50,641 bases of DNA from Blastocatellia bacterium (GCA_019695185.1 JAIBAN010000059.1:1-50641); one strand, 5' to 3'; numbered from the stretch's first letter, positions 41,799 through 50,623 are shown. Notes: generated from the sequence alone by a model not told the origin. Numbers and translations are program-made.

Positions 41799-43460
41799 AT
41801 GAGCAATAAGTTTTTATTTATTGGCCTGGATGGATGCACCTACGATGTGCTCGACCCATTGATGGCCGAAGGTCGGATGCCGCGCTTGCAGGCGCTGATT
41901 CAAAACGGAGCCCGGGCTTCACTGGAAACCACAGTCCCTCCAATTACTCCGACCGCCTGGGTTTCGATGTCAACCGGAACCAATCCCGGCAAGCACAGCA
42001 TTTTTGAGTTTTTGCTCCGGCGCGGCGACCAGATGGATGTTCCCATCAATTCGACGCTGCGGGACAGTCCCGCCGTGTGGGATATTTTGTCTGACCTGGG
42101 GAAACAGGTGATGGTGACAAATATGCCGGTTACCTATCCGCCCAAACCCCTCAATGGATTGATGGTGTCGGATTTTCTGACACCGCTCGGCAAAACTGAT
42201 TACACGTATCCGGCAGAACTGCGCGAGGAGCTGGAATCGCGCTTCGGTCCCTATCGGCTTTATATTACTGAGGTTTACACCAGAGGCCGGGTCGAACAGG
42301 TGCTGGACCAGTTGTATGACGAACTGGAATACAAGACCAAAGTCGGATGCTATCTGATGCAGCACAAACCGTGGGATTTTTATTTCACCCACATCTGGAG
42401 CACCGACCGCTGTCAGCACGAACTGTGGCACATCATGGACCCCACCCATCCCATGTCCGACCAGGCGGAAGTGGCCAAATACCGCGACAAGGTACTGAAG
42501 TTCTGGGAAAAAGTGGATGAAAGCGTCGGACGGCTGGTGGATGCCGCCGGACCCAATGCCACAATCATGATGGGTTCGGATCATGGGTTCGGTCCGATAA
42601 CGAAATTTTTGTGCTTCAATGTCTGGATGATTGAAGAGGGCCTGATTCAGCTCAAACCCGGTGTGCTGACGGCGCTCAAGAAACTTTTCTTCAAGCTGGG
42701 CCTGACACCGGAAATGGGCTACCGGGTTTCGATGGCAGTGGGGCTGGCCAAACTGCGGTTGGCGCTGGGGGTCACAAACCGTTCTTCGGTGCAAAAACTC
42801 ATCAACAAAATCATGTTGTCGCTGGCGGATGTGGATTGGTCCCGCACCAAAGCTTATTCCAAAGGAAACTACGGTCAGATTTTCATCAATCTCAAGGGGC
42901 GTGAGCCGCACGGATGGGTGAATCCCGGTGCGGAATACGAAGCTGCCTGTGCCGAGGTCATCCGGAAGCTGCGGAGCCTGAAACATCCTGAAACCGGAGC
43001 GGACCTGATTGGTCCCATCTGGCGCGCCGAAGAGATTTACAGCGGCCCGCATGTCAAGGATGCGCCCGATATTTCGTTCCTTCCGGCGGATATGCGCTAC
43101 AAACCGCTGGGAACCCTGGACCTCACCTCAAATCGTTTTATCACTGACGTTTATGGGAATTCAGGCGACCACCGGATGAATGGGTTTTATGTGGCCAACG
43201 GCCCGCATATCAAACCCGGCACCCGCATGTCCGCCAACATTGTGGATATAGCTCCGACCATTTTGTACCTGTTTGGCAAGCCGATTCCGCGCGACATGGA
43301 TGGCAGCCTGCTGCGGGAGATGATTGACGAGTCCTTTTTGACAACGAACAAACCTGTCTACACCGACCAGGAATATGAAAGCTCGGAAATCGAATCCTTT
43401 TCGGAAGAAGACAATGAGGAAGTCCGCGAACGGCTCCGGAGTCTGGGATATTTGGGATAA
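41799..43460 (+). CDS. Alkaline-phosphatase-superfamily phosphodiesterase/nucleotide pyrophosphatase
   Basis: 553 residues from the ATG at 41799, where FLFIGLDGCTYDVL begins the fold; no strong Shine-Dalgarno. Metal-site and nucleophile motifs of the AlkP superfamily are present: D11 in IGLDG, the nucleophile Thr region PPITPTAWVSMSTGTNPGKHS, FTHIWSTDRCQH, MMGSDHGFGP and GDHRMNG. No signal peptide, so it is cytoplasmic. Relatives hydrolyse phosphodiester bonds of nucleotides or of sugar- and lipid-linked substrates; the specific substrate is not evident. It opens a same-strand cluster with a GT2 enzyme and an LPG-synthase-TM protein, suggesting a lipid or glycan role. The tail (about 530-553) is Glu-rich and acidic. 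Confidence 0.88.
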   Translation: MSNKFLFIGLDGCTYDVLDPLMAEGRMPRLQALIQNGARASLETTVPPITPTAWVSMSTGTNPGKHSIFEFLLRRGDQMDVPINSTLRDSPAVWDILSDLGKQVMVTNMPVTYPPKPLNGLMVSDFLTPLGKTDYTYPAELREELESRFGPYRLYITEVYTRGRVEQVLDQLYDELEYKTKVGCYLMQHKPWDFYFTHIWSTDRCQHELWHIMDPTHPMSDQAEVAKYRDKVLKFWEKVDESVGRLVDAAGPNATIMMGSDHGFGPITKFLCFNVWMIEEGLIQLKPGVLTALKKLFFKLGLTPEMGYRVSMAVGLAKLRLALGVTNRSSVQKLINKIMLSLADVDWSRTKAYSKGNYGQIFINLKGREPHGWVNPGAEYEAACAEVIRKLRSLKHPETGADLIGPIWRAEEIYSGPHVKDAPDISFLPADMRYKPLGTLDLTSNRFITDVYGNSGDHRMNGFYVANGPHIKPGTRMSANIVDIAPTILYLFGKPIPRDMDGSLLREMIDESFLTTNKPVYTDQEYESSEIESFSEEDNEEVRERLRSLGYLG

Positions 43461-43463
43461 GAC

Positions 43464-43713
43464 CAGGGTCCAGGGTTCAGGGTCTAGGGTCTAGGGTTCA
43501 GGGTTTTATTTATTGAGTTTCGAGTTTTGAATTTTGAGTTTTGAACCATAGCCCAAAAACTCAATTTGTGATTTTTCCAAAACCCTGAACCCTGAACCCT
43601 GAACCCTGAACCCTAGACCCTAGACCCTAGACCCTAGACCCTAGACCCTAGACCCTAGACCCTAGACCCTAGACCCTAGACCCTAGACCCTAGACCCTAG
43701 ACCCTAGACCTGA
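43464..43713. repeat. Paired heptamer element with 14 perfect CCCTAGA copies
   Basis: The left arm has six CAGGGTC/TAGGGTT units (43464-43505), starting 3 nt after the AlkP stop. The interior has four GAGTTTT-type heptamers (43515-43542). The right arm has four CCCTGAA (43583-43610) then fourteen perfect CCCTAGA (43611-43708), ending 22 nt before the GT2 ATG. This is the longest and most uniform array in the window and probably the most recently expanded. Confidence 0.9.
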
Positions 43714-43735
43714 ACCCGGTTCTGAAAAACCTTTC

Positions 43736-44440
43736 ATGAAATTTTCAACCATCTCTGCCGTCCTGCCGGCTTACAACGAAGAAGAAAACATCGAAACCGC
43801 TGTCGGAAAACTGGTCGAAGTGCTGGAAAGCCTTTCCTTTCAGGATTATGAAGTGATTGTGGTGAACGACGGCAGCCAGGACCGGACGGCTGAAATTTCC
43901 GAACGGCTGGCTCAGGAAAACCGGCATGTCCGGGTCATTCACCATAATCCGAACAAGGGCTATGCCGAAGCCCTCAAAACGGGTTTTTACGGGGCCAAAC
44001 ATGAACTGGTCTTTTATACCGATTCGGATAACCAGTTTGATGTCAAAGAACTAAAAAACTTCCTTCCGCTCATTGAGGAAAATGACCTGGTGTGCGGTTT
44101 TCGCATTTACCGTTTTGACCCGCTGACCCGCTTGTTTCTGTCGTGGGGCTTCAATTTGCTGGTCCGGATTATCTTCCGGATTCGCGTCCGTGATATTGAC
44201 TGTGCGTTCAAGCTCTTTCGCCGCACCGTGTTTGACAAAATCACAATTGAATCGAAAAAGTTTTTTGTGGATGCCGAGGTGCTGGCCAAAGCCCGCTATC
44301 ATAAGCTCAAAATGGTGGAAATCGGGGTCCGCCATTTTCCGCGCACAGCAGGGGCCTCGACCGTGCGGGCAAGCCATATTTTTTCGACCCTGATGGAACT
44401 GGCTCATATCTGGACCAATATCTACATTCGAAAGCGGTGA
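43736..44440 (+). CDS. Family 2 glycosyltransferase (polyprenol-phosphate mannosyltransferase-like)
   Basis: 234 residues. The GT-A fold motifs are SAVLPAYNEEENI, VVNDGSQDRTAEI and FYTDSDNQFD (the DxD metal motif), plus an end typical of the DPM1/DolP-mannose-synthase group without the C-terminal transmembrane domain. Relatives move a sugar from a nucleotide donor to polyprenyl phosphate on the cytoplasmic side of the membrane. The start codon follows the CCCTAGA array by 22 nt, and no Shine-Dalgarno is visible. An LPG-synthase-TM-type membrane protein two genes downstream is a frequent neighbour of such enzymes, so a lipid-linked glycosylation pathway is plausible. Confidence 0.9.
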   Translation: MKFSTISAVLPAYNEEENIETAVGKLVEVLESLSFQDYEVIVVNDGSQDRTAEISERLAQENRHVRVIHHNPNKGYAEALKTGFYGAKHELVFYTDSDNQFDVKELKNFLPLIEENDLVCGFRIYRFDPLTRLFLSWGFNLLVRIIFRIRVRDIDCAFKLFRRTVFDKITIESKKFFVDAEVLAKARYHKLKMVEIGVRHFPRTAGASTVRASHIFSTLMELAHIWTNIYIRKR

Positions 44441-44445
44441 GGAGG

Positions 44446-44663
44446 GAATTGAGAATTGAGAATTGAGAATTGAGAATGAATCGTGTTGGTGTTCTTGATT
44501 TGGCTATAGCTGAAAAACCGCAAGAAAACACCAACAGCTAAACTGTACAAGAAATTTGGCCTGAAACTGGCCGCGCAAAACCAAACGCAATATTTCTCAA
44601 TTCTCAATTCTCAATTCTCAATTCTCAATTCTCAATTCTCAATTCTCAATTCTCAATTCTCAA
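44446..44663. repeat. Paired GAATTGA/TTCTCAA heptamer element
   Basis: Four GAATTGA units (44446-44473) begin 5 nt after the GT2 stop. Ten perfect TTCTCAA units (44594-44663), the inverted complement, end 6 nt before the next ATG. The 120-nt spacer has its own inverted pieces (TGTTGGTGTTCT against AAGAAAACACCAACA). The downstream start therefore has no normal ribosome binding site. Confidence 0.9.
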
Positions 44664-44669
44664 TTATTT

Positions 44670-45890
44670 ATGGGTTACGACACTGATTTTTACGGCGCTT
44701 TCATCATCGAGCCGCCACTTTCCGAACCACACTGGGCATACCTGGTTCGTTTTTGTGGAACCCGGCGGATGACACTTGATGCTGAAAAGCTGGCCCGTGT
44801 CAGTGACCCGGTGCGGGAAGCGGTTGAGTTGCCCGTGGGGCCGGATGGTGCCTATTACGTGGCCAGTCAAAACGACCATTGCATTGAGGGAATCAGGTTG
44901 GTTGACCAGACGGAACAGGAAATCATGGTGGACCGCAATCAGCCTCCCGCAGGTCAACCAAGCCTTTGGTGTGATTGGAGGCCGAGCCTTGACCGTCGCC
45001 GGCTGGAATGGAATGGAAATGAAAAGACCTATGAAAGCGCCAAATGGCTGCAATATCTCATCACTCATTTCCTGGAACCGTGGGGGTATGTCGTTTCCGG
45101 AGCGGTTTTCTGGAACGGGGAAGCCAAAGGCGACCAGGGCGTGATAGAGATTCGCCAGAACCAGGTTGAGGAACGGGTAGATGAATCACTGGGCGTTTAC
45201 CTGACCGGTTACCCAAAGCTGACCCTCCATTCACCCGCCGATGAATCCGAAAGATATCTGTTGTTGCGCGACATTGGTGATGAATCCCGAAAGATTATCC
45301 GCCTGGGTGTCCATCCCAAGTATCGGGACGTTGCCACAGATGTGCAGCACCTGGGTTTTTATGAGTATGAAGGAAATCCGGTCACGGTCCATTTGAGTTT
45401 TTCCGAATGGTGGGCTTGGCAGCACTACCTGGGGACATTTTCCGGGATGGTCAAACCGGGAACCACCAAGCCGGTTTCTTACCCGTATTTTCAAGAGGTG
45501 CTGGGGCTTCCTCAATCCGGTTACCTGACGTTTGGCTTTCAGGCCACAGGGAAACTGGCGACGGATTTCGTCGCCTTCCAGACCAGATTCAAAGAACTGA
45601 AAGAAGAAAACAACCCACGGTTTGAAGTATTCATTGCAGTCCATGAAAAAGTGGCTCAGGTCTTTGAGGTGGCTTCCCCGGACGGCTGTGTGACAATGGC
45701 CTTCCAGGACAGGTCAAGCGGTTTTTACCCGCCTTACAATAAAATCGGAGGCTATGAGGTGGAGGATTTTGAAACCGCAACTGAAACTCCCTTGGATTCA
45801 GGTGCCAGCGAAGCCGGACCTGGAGCCGGCGGATTGGAATTCTGCAAAACCGAGTGGGCTGTTCTGGATGATGACGATATACCCTTTTGA
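44670..45890 (+). CDS. Protein of unknown function with conserved N-terminal domain
   Basis: 406 residues; the ATG sits 6 nt after a heptamer array with no Shine-Dalgarno. The first 165 residues contain PSLWCDWRPS, KWLQYLITHFLEPWGY and GAVFWNGEAKGDQGVIEI, which recalls an uncharacterised family of bacterial and phage hypothetical proteins; I cannot name it with certainty. The C-terminal part (about 170-360) is less conserved, and the tail (about 365-406) is acidic and low complexity, ending WAVLDDDDIPF. No signal peptide or membrane segment, so cytoplasmic. Its setting between a glycosyltransferase and a flippase-like gene gives no firm functional hint. Confidence 0.7.
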   Translation: MGYDTDFYGAFIIEPPLSEPHWAYLVRFCGTRRMTLDAEKLARVSDPVREAVELPVGPDGAYYVASQNDHCIEGIRLVDQTEQEIMVDRNQPPAGQPSLWCDWRPSLDRRRLEWNGNEKTYESAKWLQYLITHFLEPWGYVVSGAVFWNGEAKGDQGVIEIRQNQVEERVDESLGVYLTGYPKLTLHSPADESERYLLLRDIGDESRKIIRLGVHPKYRDVATDVQHLGFYEYEGNPVTVHLSFSEWWAWQHYLGTFSGMVKPGTTKPVSYPYFQEVLGLPQSGYLTFGFQATGKLATDFVAFQTRFKELKEENNPRFEVFIAVHEKVAQVFEVASPDGCVTMAFQDRSSGFYPPYNKIGGYEVEDFETATETPLDSGASEAGPGAGGLEFCKTEWAVLDDDDIPF

Positions 45891-45927
45891 ACGGCTCCGA
45901 ACCATTGAAATATTGAAATAAAGATGT

Positions 45928-47025
45928 ATGTCACAGTTCAAAGACGCCAACCTGACCACGCTTGAGAGCGAACCTTCGCTGATACCGGCAGTGCCATTGG
46001 CCACTTGTTCGGTAACAGAGCCCGAATCCGCACCGGCTTCCATGCGTCGGTGGCTGTGGGCGTTTGTTCAGGTCGCGTTTGGTATCGGAGCACTCGGCTG
46101 GGTTTTGCGCAAAGCCGACCTGGCACAGGTGTGGCAACAGGTTTCCCAGGCGAACCTCTGGTTGATTGGAGCAGCCATCCTGTGTAATGCGCTGACACTA
46201 ATCTGTATGGCATTTCGGTTGGGCTTGCTGGCGCGGGTGCATGTGCCGACAACCTCCTATCGCCGGCTGGCCCTGGCGCAGTTTAAGGCCGCCTTTGTCA
46301 ATGGCTTTGTACCGGGCAGCCTGGGGGGGGATGCGGTTCGTTTTGTCACGCTCCAACAATCGGGGTTTGACAAAACTCTGGGGTTGGCGGTGCTGATTGT
46401 CGAACGGTTGGTGGGAACCTGGGGCGTCGTCCTGACGGGAGGAGCCGCCCTCGTCGTCAACCACCGTTACCTGGATATGCACCAGTGGATAACCGGTGTC
46501 GCCGGGTTGCTCGTGGGGTTGCTGGTTCTGACCGGAGTGCTGTTTCACAATCAGTTTGATGCCCAGGTGAGCAGGCTGGTCGAACAGGTCGGTCAGCGCG
46601 GCGGCCACAATTGGCTGGCCCGCAAGTTTGTCAGCATTGCCACCCGGTTGCTGGCAGCGGCAGAACGGTTTCGGCTGGCGCACCGGGTTTTATGGTGGTC
46701 GCTCGTGGTTTCACTGGTGGTCCGGGCCGTATGGGTGGTGAGCGCTTATTTTGTGGCGCTTTCATTGGGGATGAACCTGTCATTGCCGCTGCTTTTTGGT
46801 GTGATTTCCCTGGTGGATATTGCCCGGATGTTACCCATTGCCCCGCCGAACGGGATTGGCGTCCGTGAGGCTATGCTGGTGTTTTTGCTCAGTCAAACCG
46901 GGATTGACCGTGAAGCCGCTCTGGGATTTTCCCTGGTGGTTTCGGCGGTTATGGTTGCCAATTCATTGCTGGGAGGTCTGATTTCCATCGGACAGGGGGT
47001 CAGGAAATTCCGGCAAACCCAATAA
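45928..47025 (+). CDS. Lysylphosphatidylglycerol synthase TM-region/UPF0104-type membrane protein
   Basis: 365 residues. After a hydrophilic N-terminus (about 1-38; Met39 is an alternative start) come about eight hydrophobic segments. Family motifs include FVPGSLGGDAVR, VLIVERLVGTWG and the signature PIAPPNGIGVREAMLVFLL. The domain matches the integral-membrane part of MprF/AglD-type proteins, used for lipid flipping or for glycolipid-linked steps. No catalytic lysyl-transferase domain is fused. Its proximity to a GT2 gene supports a role in moving or handling a lipid-linked sugar; this is inference. Confidence 0.88.
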   Translation: MSQFKDANLTTLESEPSLIPAVPLATCSVTEPESAPASMRRWLWAFVQVAFGIGALGWVLRKADLAQVWQQVSQANLWLIGAAILCNALTLICMAFRLGLLARVHVPTTSYRRLALAQFKAAFVNGFVPGSLGGDAVRFVTLQQSGFDKTLGLAVLIVERLVGTWGVVLTGGAALVVNHRYLDMHQWITGVAGLLVGLLVLTGVLFHNQFDAQVSRLVEQVGQRGGHNWLARKFVSIATRLLAAAERFRLAHRVLWWSLVVSLVVRAVWVVSAYFVALSLGMNLSLPLLFGVISLVDIARMLPIAPPNGIGVREAMLVFLLSQTGIDREAALGFSLVVSAVMVANSLLGGLISIGQGVRKFRQTQ

Positions 47026-47036
47026 CATAGCCCAGC

Positions 47037-47123
47037 GTTCCGCCTTCAGGCGGCAATGTTTTTTCTTTTTCCAAAGAGAACCAACCGCAGGTTATCATTC
47101 AAACCGCCGCCTGAAGGCGGAAC
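47037..47123. repeat. Inverted repeat GTTCCGCCTTCAGGCGGC pair
   Basis: 47037-47054 and 47106-47123 are exact reverse complements over 18 bp, each arm containing the palindrome CCGCCTTCAGGCGG. They are the only structure in the 109-bp gap. The right arm ends 11 nt before the methyltransferase ATG. REP-like in design and not part of the heptamer family. Confidence 0.75.
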
Positions 47124-47134
47124 TCAAAACTTTT

Positions 47135-48178
47135 ATGGCCAAAAAAGAGACAACGCGCACCAGCAAGCCGAATGTCGGCACATTGTACAATTTAGGTTCA
47201 GCCGGTTGGGGGAGCGGTGTGTTGTTTGCCGCTGTGCGGTTAGGAGTGTTTGATATTTTGGAATCAGCGCCAAAAACCACCGGCGAATTAGCCAAAGCGC
47301 TCAAAATCCAAAAAGTGTGGGCGGAAAAACTGCTCCTGGCCTTGCTTGGCCTGGGGTTGGTTACGGAGGCAAAAGGGGATTACGCCAATTCCGAGTTGGC
47401 GGCTGCGTTTCTGGTCAAAGGTAAAGCGGCCTACCAGGGCGATTTGATGATGTATTTTCACGATATGTGGACCCGGTTTGGCGAAATGAGCCACGTCATC
47501 AGCAACGGTGAACCAGGGCCGAGGGAACGGGCGGAAAACGAACGTCGCTCACTTGAGGAAAAATGGGTCTCTGAGCGGGCCTGGGTCCTGGCCATGCATA
47601 ACATTGCCATGAGTGGACAGGCTGAGGCGTTGTGCAAGGCGGTTGACCTCAAGGAGGCCATCAGCCTGGTGGATGTGGGGGGCGGTTCGGGAACCTATGC
47701 TGTTTGGCTGGCCCGCAAATTTCCTCAGCTCAGGGTGGAAGTGCTTGACTCCGCAGCGATTGTGGCAATTGCCGAGGAAATTATCGAACAGGCCGGGATG
47801 GACAATCAGGTCACGGTTCGGGCTGGGGATTTTCTCAACGACGATTACGGAAAACAAAATTCAGCCGTACTTTTCTCTGGGGTTTTGCATGGTTTTGAAG
47901 AAAAGCGTATTGCACGGTTGCTGAAAAAAGCTTATCAATCTCTTGCACCGGGAGGCGTCGTCATTATTCAGGAAATGCTCGCCGTCAGACAGCCTCACGG
48001 AGGACTCGCTTCACCTTTTCCAGCTCTGTTCGGTCTCAATATGATGTCAGGTGCGGCATATACTGCCGAACAGGTTTCCTCGTGGCTGACCGCCGCGAAT
48101 TTCACCGATGTGCTCGTTCAACCACTCAAGGGGTGTTACTGGTTCGATCATGTGATTGTGGGGCGGAAACCGTCCTAA
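47135..48178 (+). CDS. SAM-dependent O-methyltransferase family protein
   Basis: 347 residues. The N-terminal winged-helix/dimerisation part (about 12-90, VLFAAVRLGVFDILESAPKT, GELAKALKI) resembles the acetylserotonin-OMT/plant OMT-2 family. The methyltransferase fold has the SAM motif VDVGGGSGTYA (about 183-193), the acidic motif II VEVLDS, and later FLNDDY, LFSGVLHGF and APGGVVIIQE. Relatives O-methylate small aromatic or polyketide-like molecules or quinones; the substrate is unknown. No Shine-Dalgarno is obvious. It precedes, rather than overlaps, an alpha/beta-hydrolase gene behind a heptamer element. Confidence 0.9.
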   Translation: MAKKETTRTSKPNVGTLYNLGSAGWGSGVLFAAVRLGVFDILESAPKTTGELAKALKIQKVWAEKLLLALLGLGLVTEAKGDYANSELAAAFLVKGKAAYQGDLMMYFHDMWTRFGEMSHVISNGEPGPRERAENERRSLEEKWVSERAWVLAMHNIAMSGQAEALCKAVDLKEAISLVDVGGGSGTYAVWLARKFPQLRVEVLDSAAIVAIAEEIIEQAGMDNQVTVRAGDFLNDDYGKQNSAVLFSGVLHGFEEKRIARLLKKAYQSLAPGGVVIIQEMLAVRQPHGGLASPFPALFGLNMMSGAAYTAEQVSSWLTAANFTDVLVQPLKGCYWFDHVIVGRKPS

Positions 48179-48183
48179 GAAAG

Positions 48184-48284
48184 GGTTCAGGGTTCAGGGT
48201 CGGTAAATCCAAACAATTGAGGGTTGAGAGTTGTTTTTGTTTTCCAACTCGAAAAACCCTGAACCCTGAACCCTGAACCCTGAG
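48184..48284. repeat. Paired heptamer element (GGGTTCA/CCCTGAA)
   Basis: Two GGGTTCA units (48184-48197) start 5 nt after the methyltransferase stop. Three CCCTGAA plus one CCCTGAG unit (48257-48284) form the inverted arm. The 59-nt spacer has no heptamer. It is the shortest example of the paired type and leaves a normal Shine-Dalgarno (GGAGAAG) for the next gene. Confidence 0.85.
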
Positions 48285-48326
48285 CTTTGGTTTTGGTCCT
48301 TCAATCAAATTTGGAGAAGTCACTCT

Positions 48327-49466
48327 ATGATGCGCAAAAAAAAATCACGGTTAGGGCTGTTCCTCACAATTTTTCTGCCGTCCATTCTGGGCCTCATCAT
48401 TATTGTCTGTGCCGTTGATGCCTATGTCGTGAACACATTGACTCATCCTTTTCCCAAAAAGAAGATCAATCCCAAAGCACCGGATGATTGGGGGAAAGTA
48501 CGTCCTTTATATTGGGAGGAAGTTTCCTGGGATTCCCAAAGCTCATCTTTCAAGGGTTGGGTTTTTGTTTATGGCTCCGGGGCTCCGGGCATATTGCTGA
48601 CGCATGGCTTTAATGGGAATCGGCAGGACCTGATAGATTTGGCCTATCGGCTCTGGGAACGAGGGTATAACGTGATGATATGTGACCTCCGTTCCCACGG
48701 GGAAAATACGGCGGAAATCAGCACTCTGGGGGCCCTTGAAAAAAGTGATGTCGCCGCAGCGATGAAGAAATTCAAGGACCTGAAATACAACAAAGATACG
48801 GGCAAGGTCGGCAACACGGGGGATCCTTTGGTTGATCCGCAAAATGTCGGGATTTATGGTATTGATGTGAGTGCCTTTGCTGCTTTGATGGTGGCTGCCG
48901 ATGACGACACCATTAAAGGGGTAGTGGTTGATGCCCCGGCTTTTTCAGTCCCCGACTACGTGCGGACCCGGATGAAACAGGTCTACAAAACTGACTCGGA
49001 ACTGGCCTGTTCATTGGTCGACAAAGGGATGGAGTATTACCTGCCCAAATATGATGTGGGGTCCGCCTTGAGTGCCATTGCCAAATATAAAGGTAAAGGC
49101 AAAAAGGTGATGGTCATTATTGGAAACGATGCCGGACCCTATAAAAACAGTGCCAAAAAAGTTTTTGACCAGGTGGGACCGACAGATGGCCGAATGTACA
49201 CACCAACCCTCTCGCGGTTGACGGCACTCTATAAAGAAGCGGCTGACGAATACAACGGCTCAGTCTGCGATTTCTTCCGGAATGAAGCGTTGCCGCCGCC
49301 AGCCCCAGCCGCCCCAACCGATGCCACTCAACAACCGGGAGCACCCGGAGCACCAGGGGCACCAGGGACCACTCCGGCCCCTGGAACCGCCAAACCCGGA
49401 ACTCCGCCTCCTGGTCCTCAATCCGCTGTGAAACAGGCCTCTCCGGCTGCTCCGGCCAAGAAATAA
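48327..49466 (+). CDS. Membrane-anchored alpha/beta-hydrolase-fold protein lacking catalytic Ser and His
   Basis: 379 residues; GGAGAAG before the ATG. An N-terminal membrane helix (about 10-32) exports or anchors the domain. The fold is clear: LLTHGFNGNRQDL (HG oxyanion turn) and VMICDLRSHGENT. At the nucleophile elbow the sequence is YGIDVSAF, so D180 replaces Ser in the usual GxSxG. No His occurs anywhere after residue 180, so the canonical triad is absent. It may be a pseudoenzyme, or use Asp as haloacid/haloalkane dehalogenases do, but those also need a His. The C-terminal tail (about 325-379) is Pro/Ala/Gly-rich with collagen-like PGAPGAPGAPG. Confidence 0.88.
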   Translation: MMRKKKSRLGLFLTIFLPSILGLIIIVCAVDAYVVNTLTHPFPKKKINPKAPDDWGKVRPLYWEEVSWDSQSSSFKGWVFVYGSGAPGILLTHGFNGNRQDLIDLAYRLWERGYNVMICDLRSHGENTAEISTLGALEKSDVAAAMKKFKDLKYNKDTGKVGNTGDPLVDPQNVGIYGIDVSAFAALMVAADDDTIKGVVVDAPAFSVPDYVRTRMKQVYKTDSELACSLVDKGMEYYLPKYDVGSALSAIAKYKGKGKKVMVIIGNDAGPYKNSAKKVFDQVGPTDGRMYTPTLSRLTALYKEAADEYNGSVCDFFRNEALPPPAPAAPTDATQQPGAPGAPGAPGTTPAPGTAKPGTPPPGPQSAVKQASPAAPAKK

Positions 49467-49470
49467 ACCA

Positions 49471-49581
49471 GGACTGAGGACTGGGACTGAGGACTGAGTT
49501 GTCATGGTTGATAAAGCCAAGTACGAGCACAATTGGAACCAGGGGTGTTTCACTCAGTCCTCAGTCCTCAGTCCTCAGTCC
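49471..49581. repeat. Paired GGACTGA/TCAGTCC heptamer element
   Basis: GGACTGA units (49471-49497, one degenerate, one 6-bp) begin 4 nt after the hydrolase stop. Four perfect TCAGTCC units (49554-49581) form the inverted arm, 14 nt before the next ATG. The spacer starts TCATGGTTGATAAA (49502-49515), a 14-nt sequence found again after the array at 50628-50641. Confidence 0.85.
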
Positions 49582-49595
49582 TTCTCAATAACAGT

Positions 49596-50576
49596 ATGCT
49601 CAAAGTAGGCGTCATCGGGGTGGGTTTTTTGGGAAGACACCATGCCCGGATTTATTCCTCCCTTCCCAATGTCCAATTGGTTGGCGTTTGCGATTCCAAC
49701 CCAGCCCAGGGGCAGGTCATTGCCCAGGAATACAACGTTCCCTTTTATTCAGACTATCAGGCACTCTGCGACCAGGCCGACGCATTCAGTGTGGCGGTTC
49801 CAACGATTGACCATTGCCGTATTGCCTGTGACCTGCTGGCACGGGGAAAATCCGTGCTGGTGGAAAAACCGATTTCGGTCACCCTGGCTGAGGCTGATGA
49901 AATGATTGCCACCGCCCAGGCCAACGGCTGCGTGCTCCAGGTCGGTCATTTGGAACGGTACAACCCTGCCGTCAAAGCTGCCCGGACCATTTTGAATCAC
50001 CCCCGTTTTTTTGAAATCCACCGGATGAGCATTTTTACCATGCGCAGCCTGGATATTGATGTGGTGACGGATTTGATGATTCATGACCTGGACATCCTGA
50101 CCTCGTTGGTCCAGGCTCCGGTGGCTTCGATTCAGGCTGTCGGAATTCCGATTTTGTCCTCCAAAATTGACATTGCAAATGCACGGGTGGAGTTTGCCAA
50201 CGGCTGCGTTGCCAATTTGACGGCCAGCCGCATTTCCTCCGAAAAAATCCGGAAAATCCGGTTTTTCCAGCCCCATGATTACGTCTCGATTGATTACACG
50301 GAGCAACGGGTGGGGGTCTGGAGCCTGCGTCCGCCGAATGTAGCCGATGCGCGCCCTCAGATTGCCGAACAGTTTCTGGAGGTCGTTAAAGACGAACCGC
50401 TCAAATTGCAACTGATGGATTTTGTGCGCTCTGTGGAAACCGGAGAAACCCCCGAAGTTGACGGACCAACAGGGCGTTATGCGCTGGAACTGGCGCTCCG
50501 GGTGGTTTCCGAAATCAAAGCCCATGCCGTCCGCTCCGGACTGGTCAAAGAGCCAGGACTGAGGACTGAGGACTGA
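49596..50576 (+). CDS. Gfo/Idh/MocA oxidoreductase, GnnA-like
   Basis: 326 residues from the ATG at 49596 (MLKVGVIGVGFLGRHHARIY); an upstream in-frame start would be inside the heptamers. The Rossmann motif GVIGVGFLGRHH, VCDSNP, the catalytic EKPI (EKP motif) and LQVGHLERYNPA are all present. The sequence is closest in style to the group found in lipid A gene clusters (GnnA-type UDP-GlcNAc 3-dehydrogenase), but no lpx genes are visible in the window, so the assignment is moderate. The C-terminal eight codons (Glu-Pro-Gly-Leu-Arg-Thr-Glu-Asp) and the TGA are formed by the following heptamer array. Confidence 0.88.
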   Translation: MLKVGVIGVGFLGRHHARIYSSLPNVQLVGVCDSNPAQGQVIAQEYNVPFYSDYQALCDQADAFSVAVPTIDHCRIACDLLARGKSVLVEKPISVTLAEADEMIATAQANGCVLQVGHLERYNPAVKAARTILNHPRFFEIHRMSIFTMRSLDIDVVTDLMIHDLDILTSLVQAPVASIQAVGIPILSSKIDIANARVEFANGCVANLTASRISSEKIRKIRFFQPHDYVSIDYTEQRVGVWSLRPPNVADARPQIAEQFLEVVKDEPLKLQLMDFVRSVETGETPEVDGPTGRYALELALRVVSEIKAHAVRSGLVKEPGLRTED

Positions 50577-50623
50577 GGACTGAGAACAAAAACCAGGACT
50601 GAGGACTGAGGACTGAGGACTGA
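50556..50623. repeat. GGACTGA heptamer array at the window end
   Basis: Four GGACTGA units (50556-50583), a 12-nt break, then four more (50596-50623). The array starts inside the dehydrogenase coding region. It is followed by TTT and TCATGGTTGATAAA, as in the element at 49471-49581, so the rest of a similar paired element is probably cut off by the window edge. Confidence 0.85.

Noticed and set aside
43583..43713. Telomere-like or CRISPR-like array
   Set aside because: CCCTAGA resembles telomeric CCCTAA and the arrays are tandem, but they are short uniform 7-bp repeats in a bacterial gap with no spacers, no cas genes and no chromosome end.
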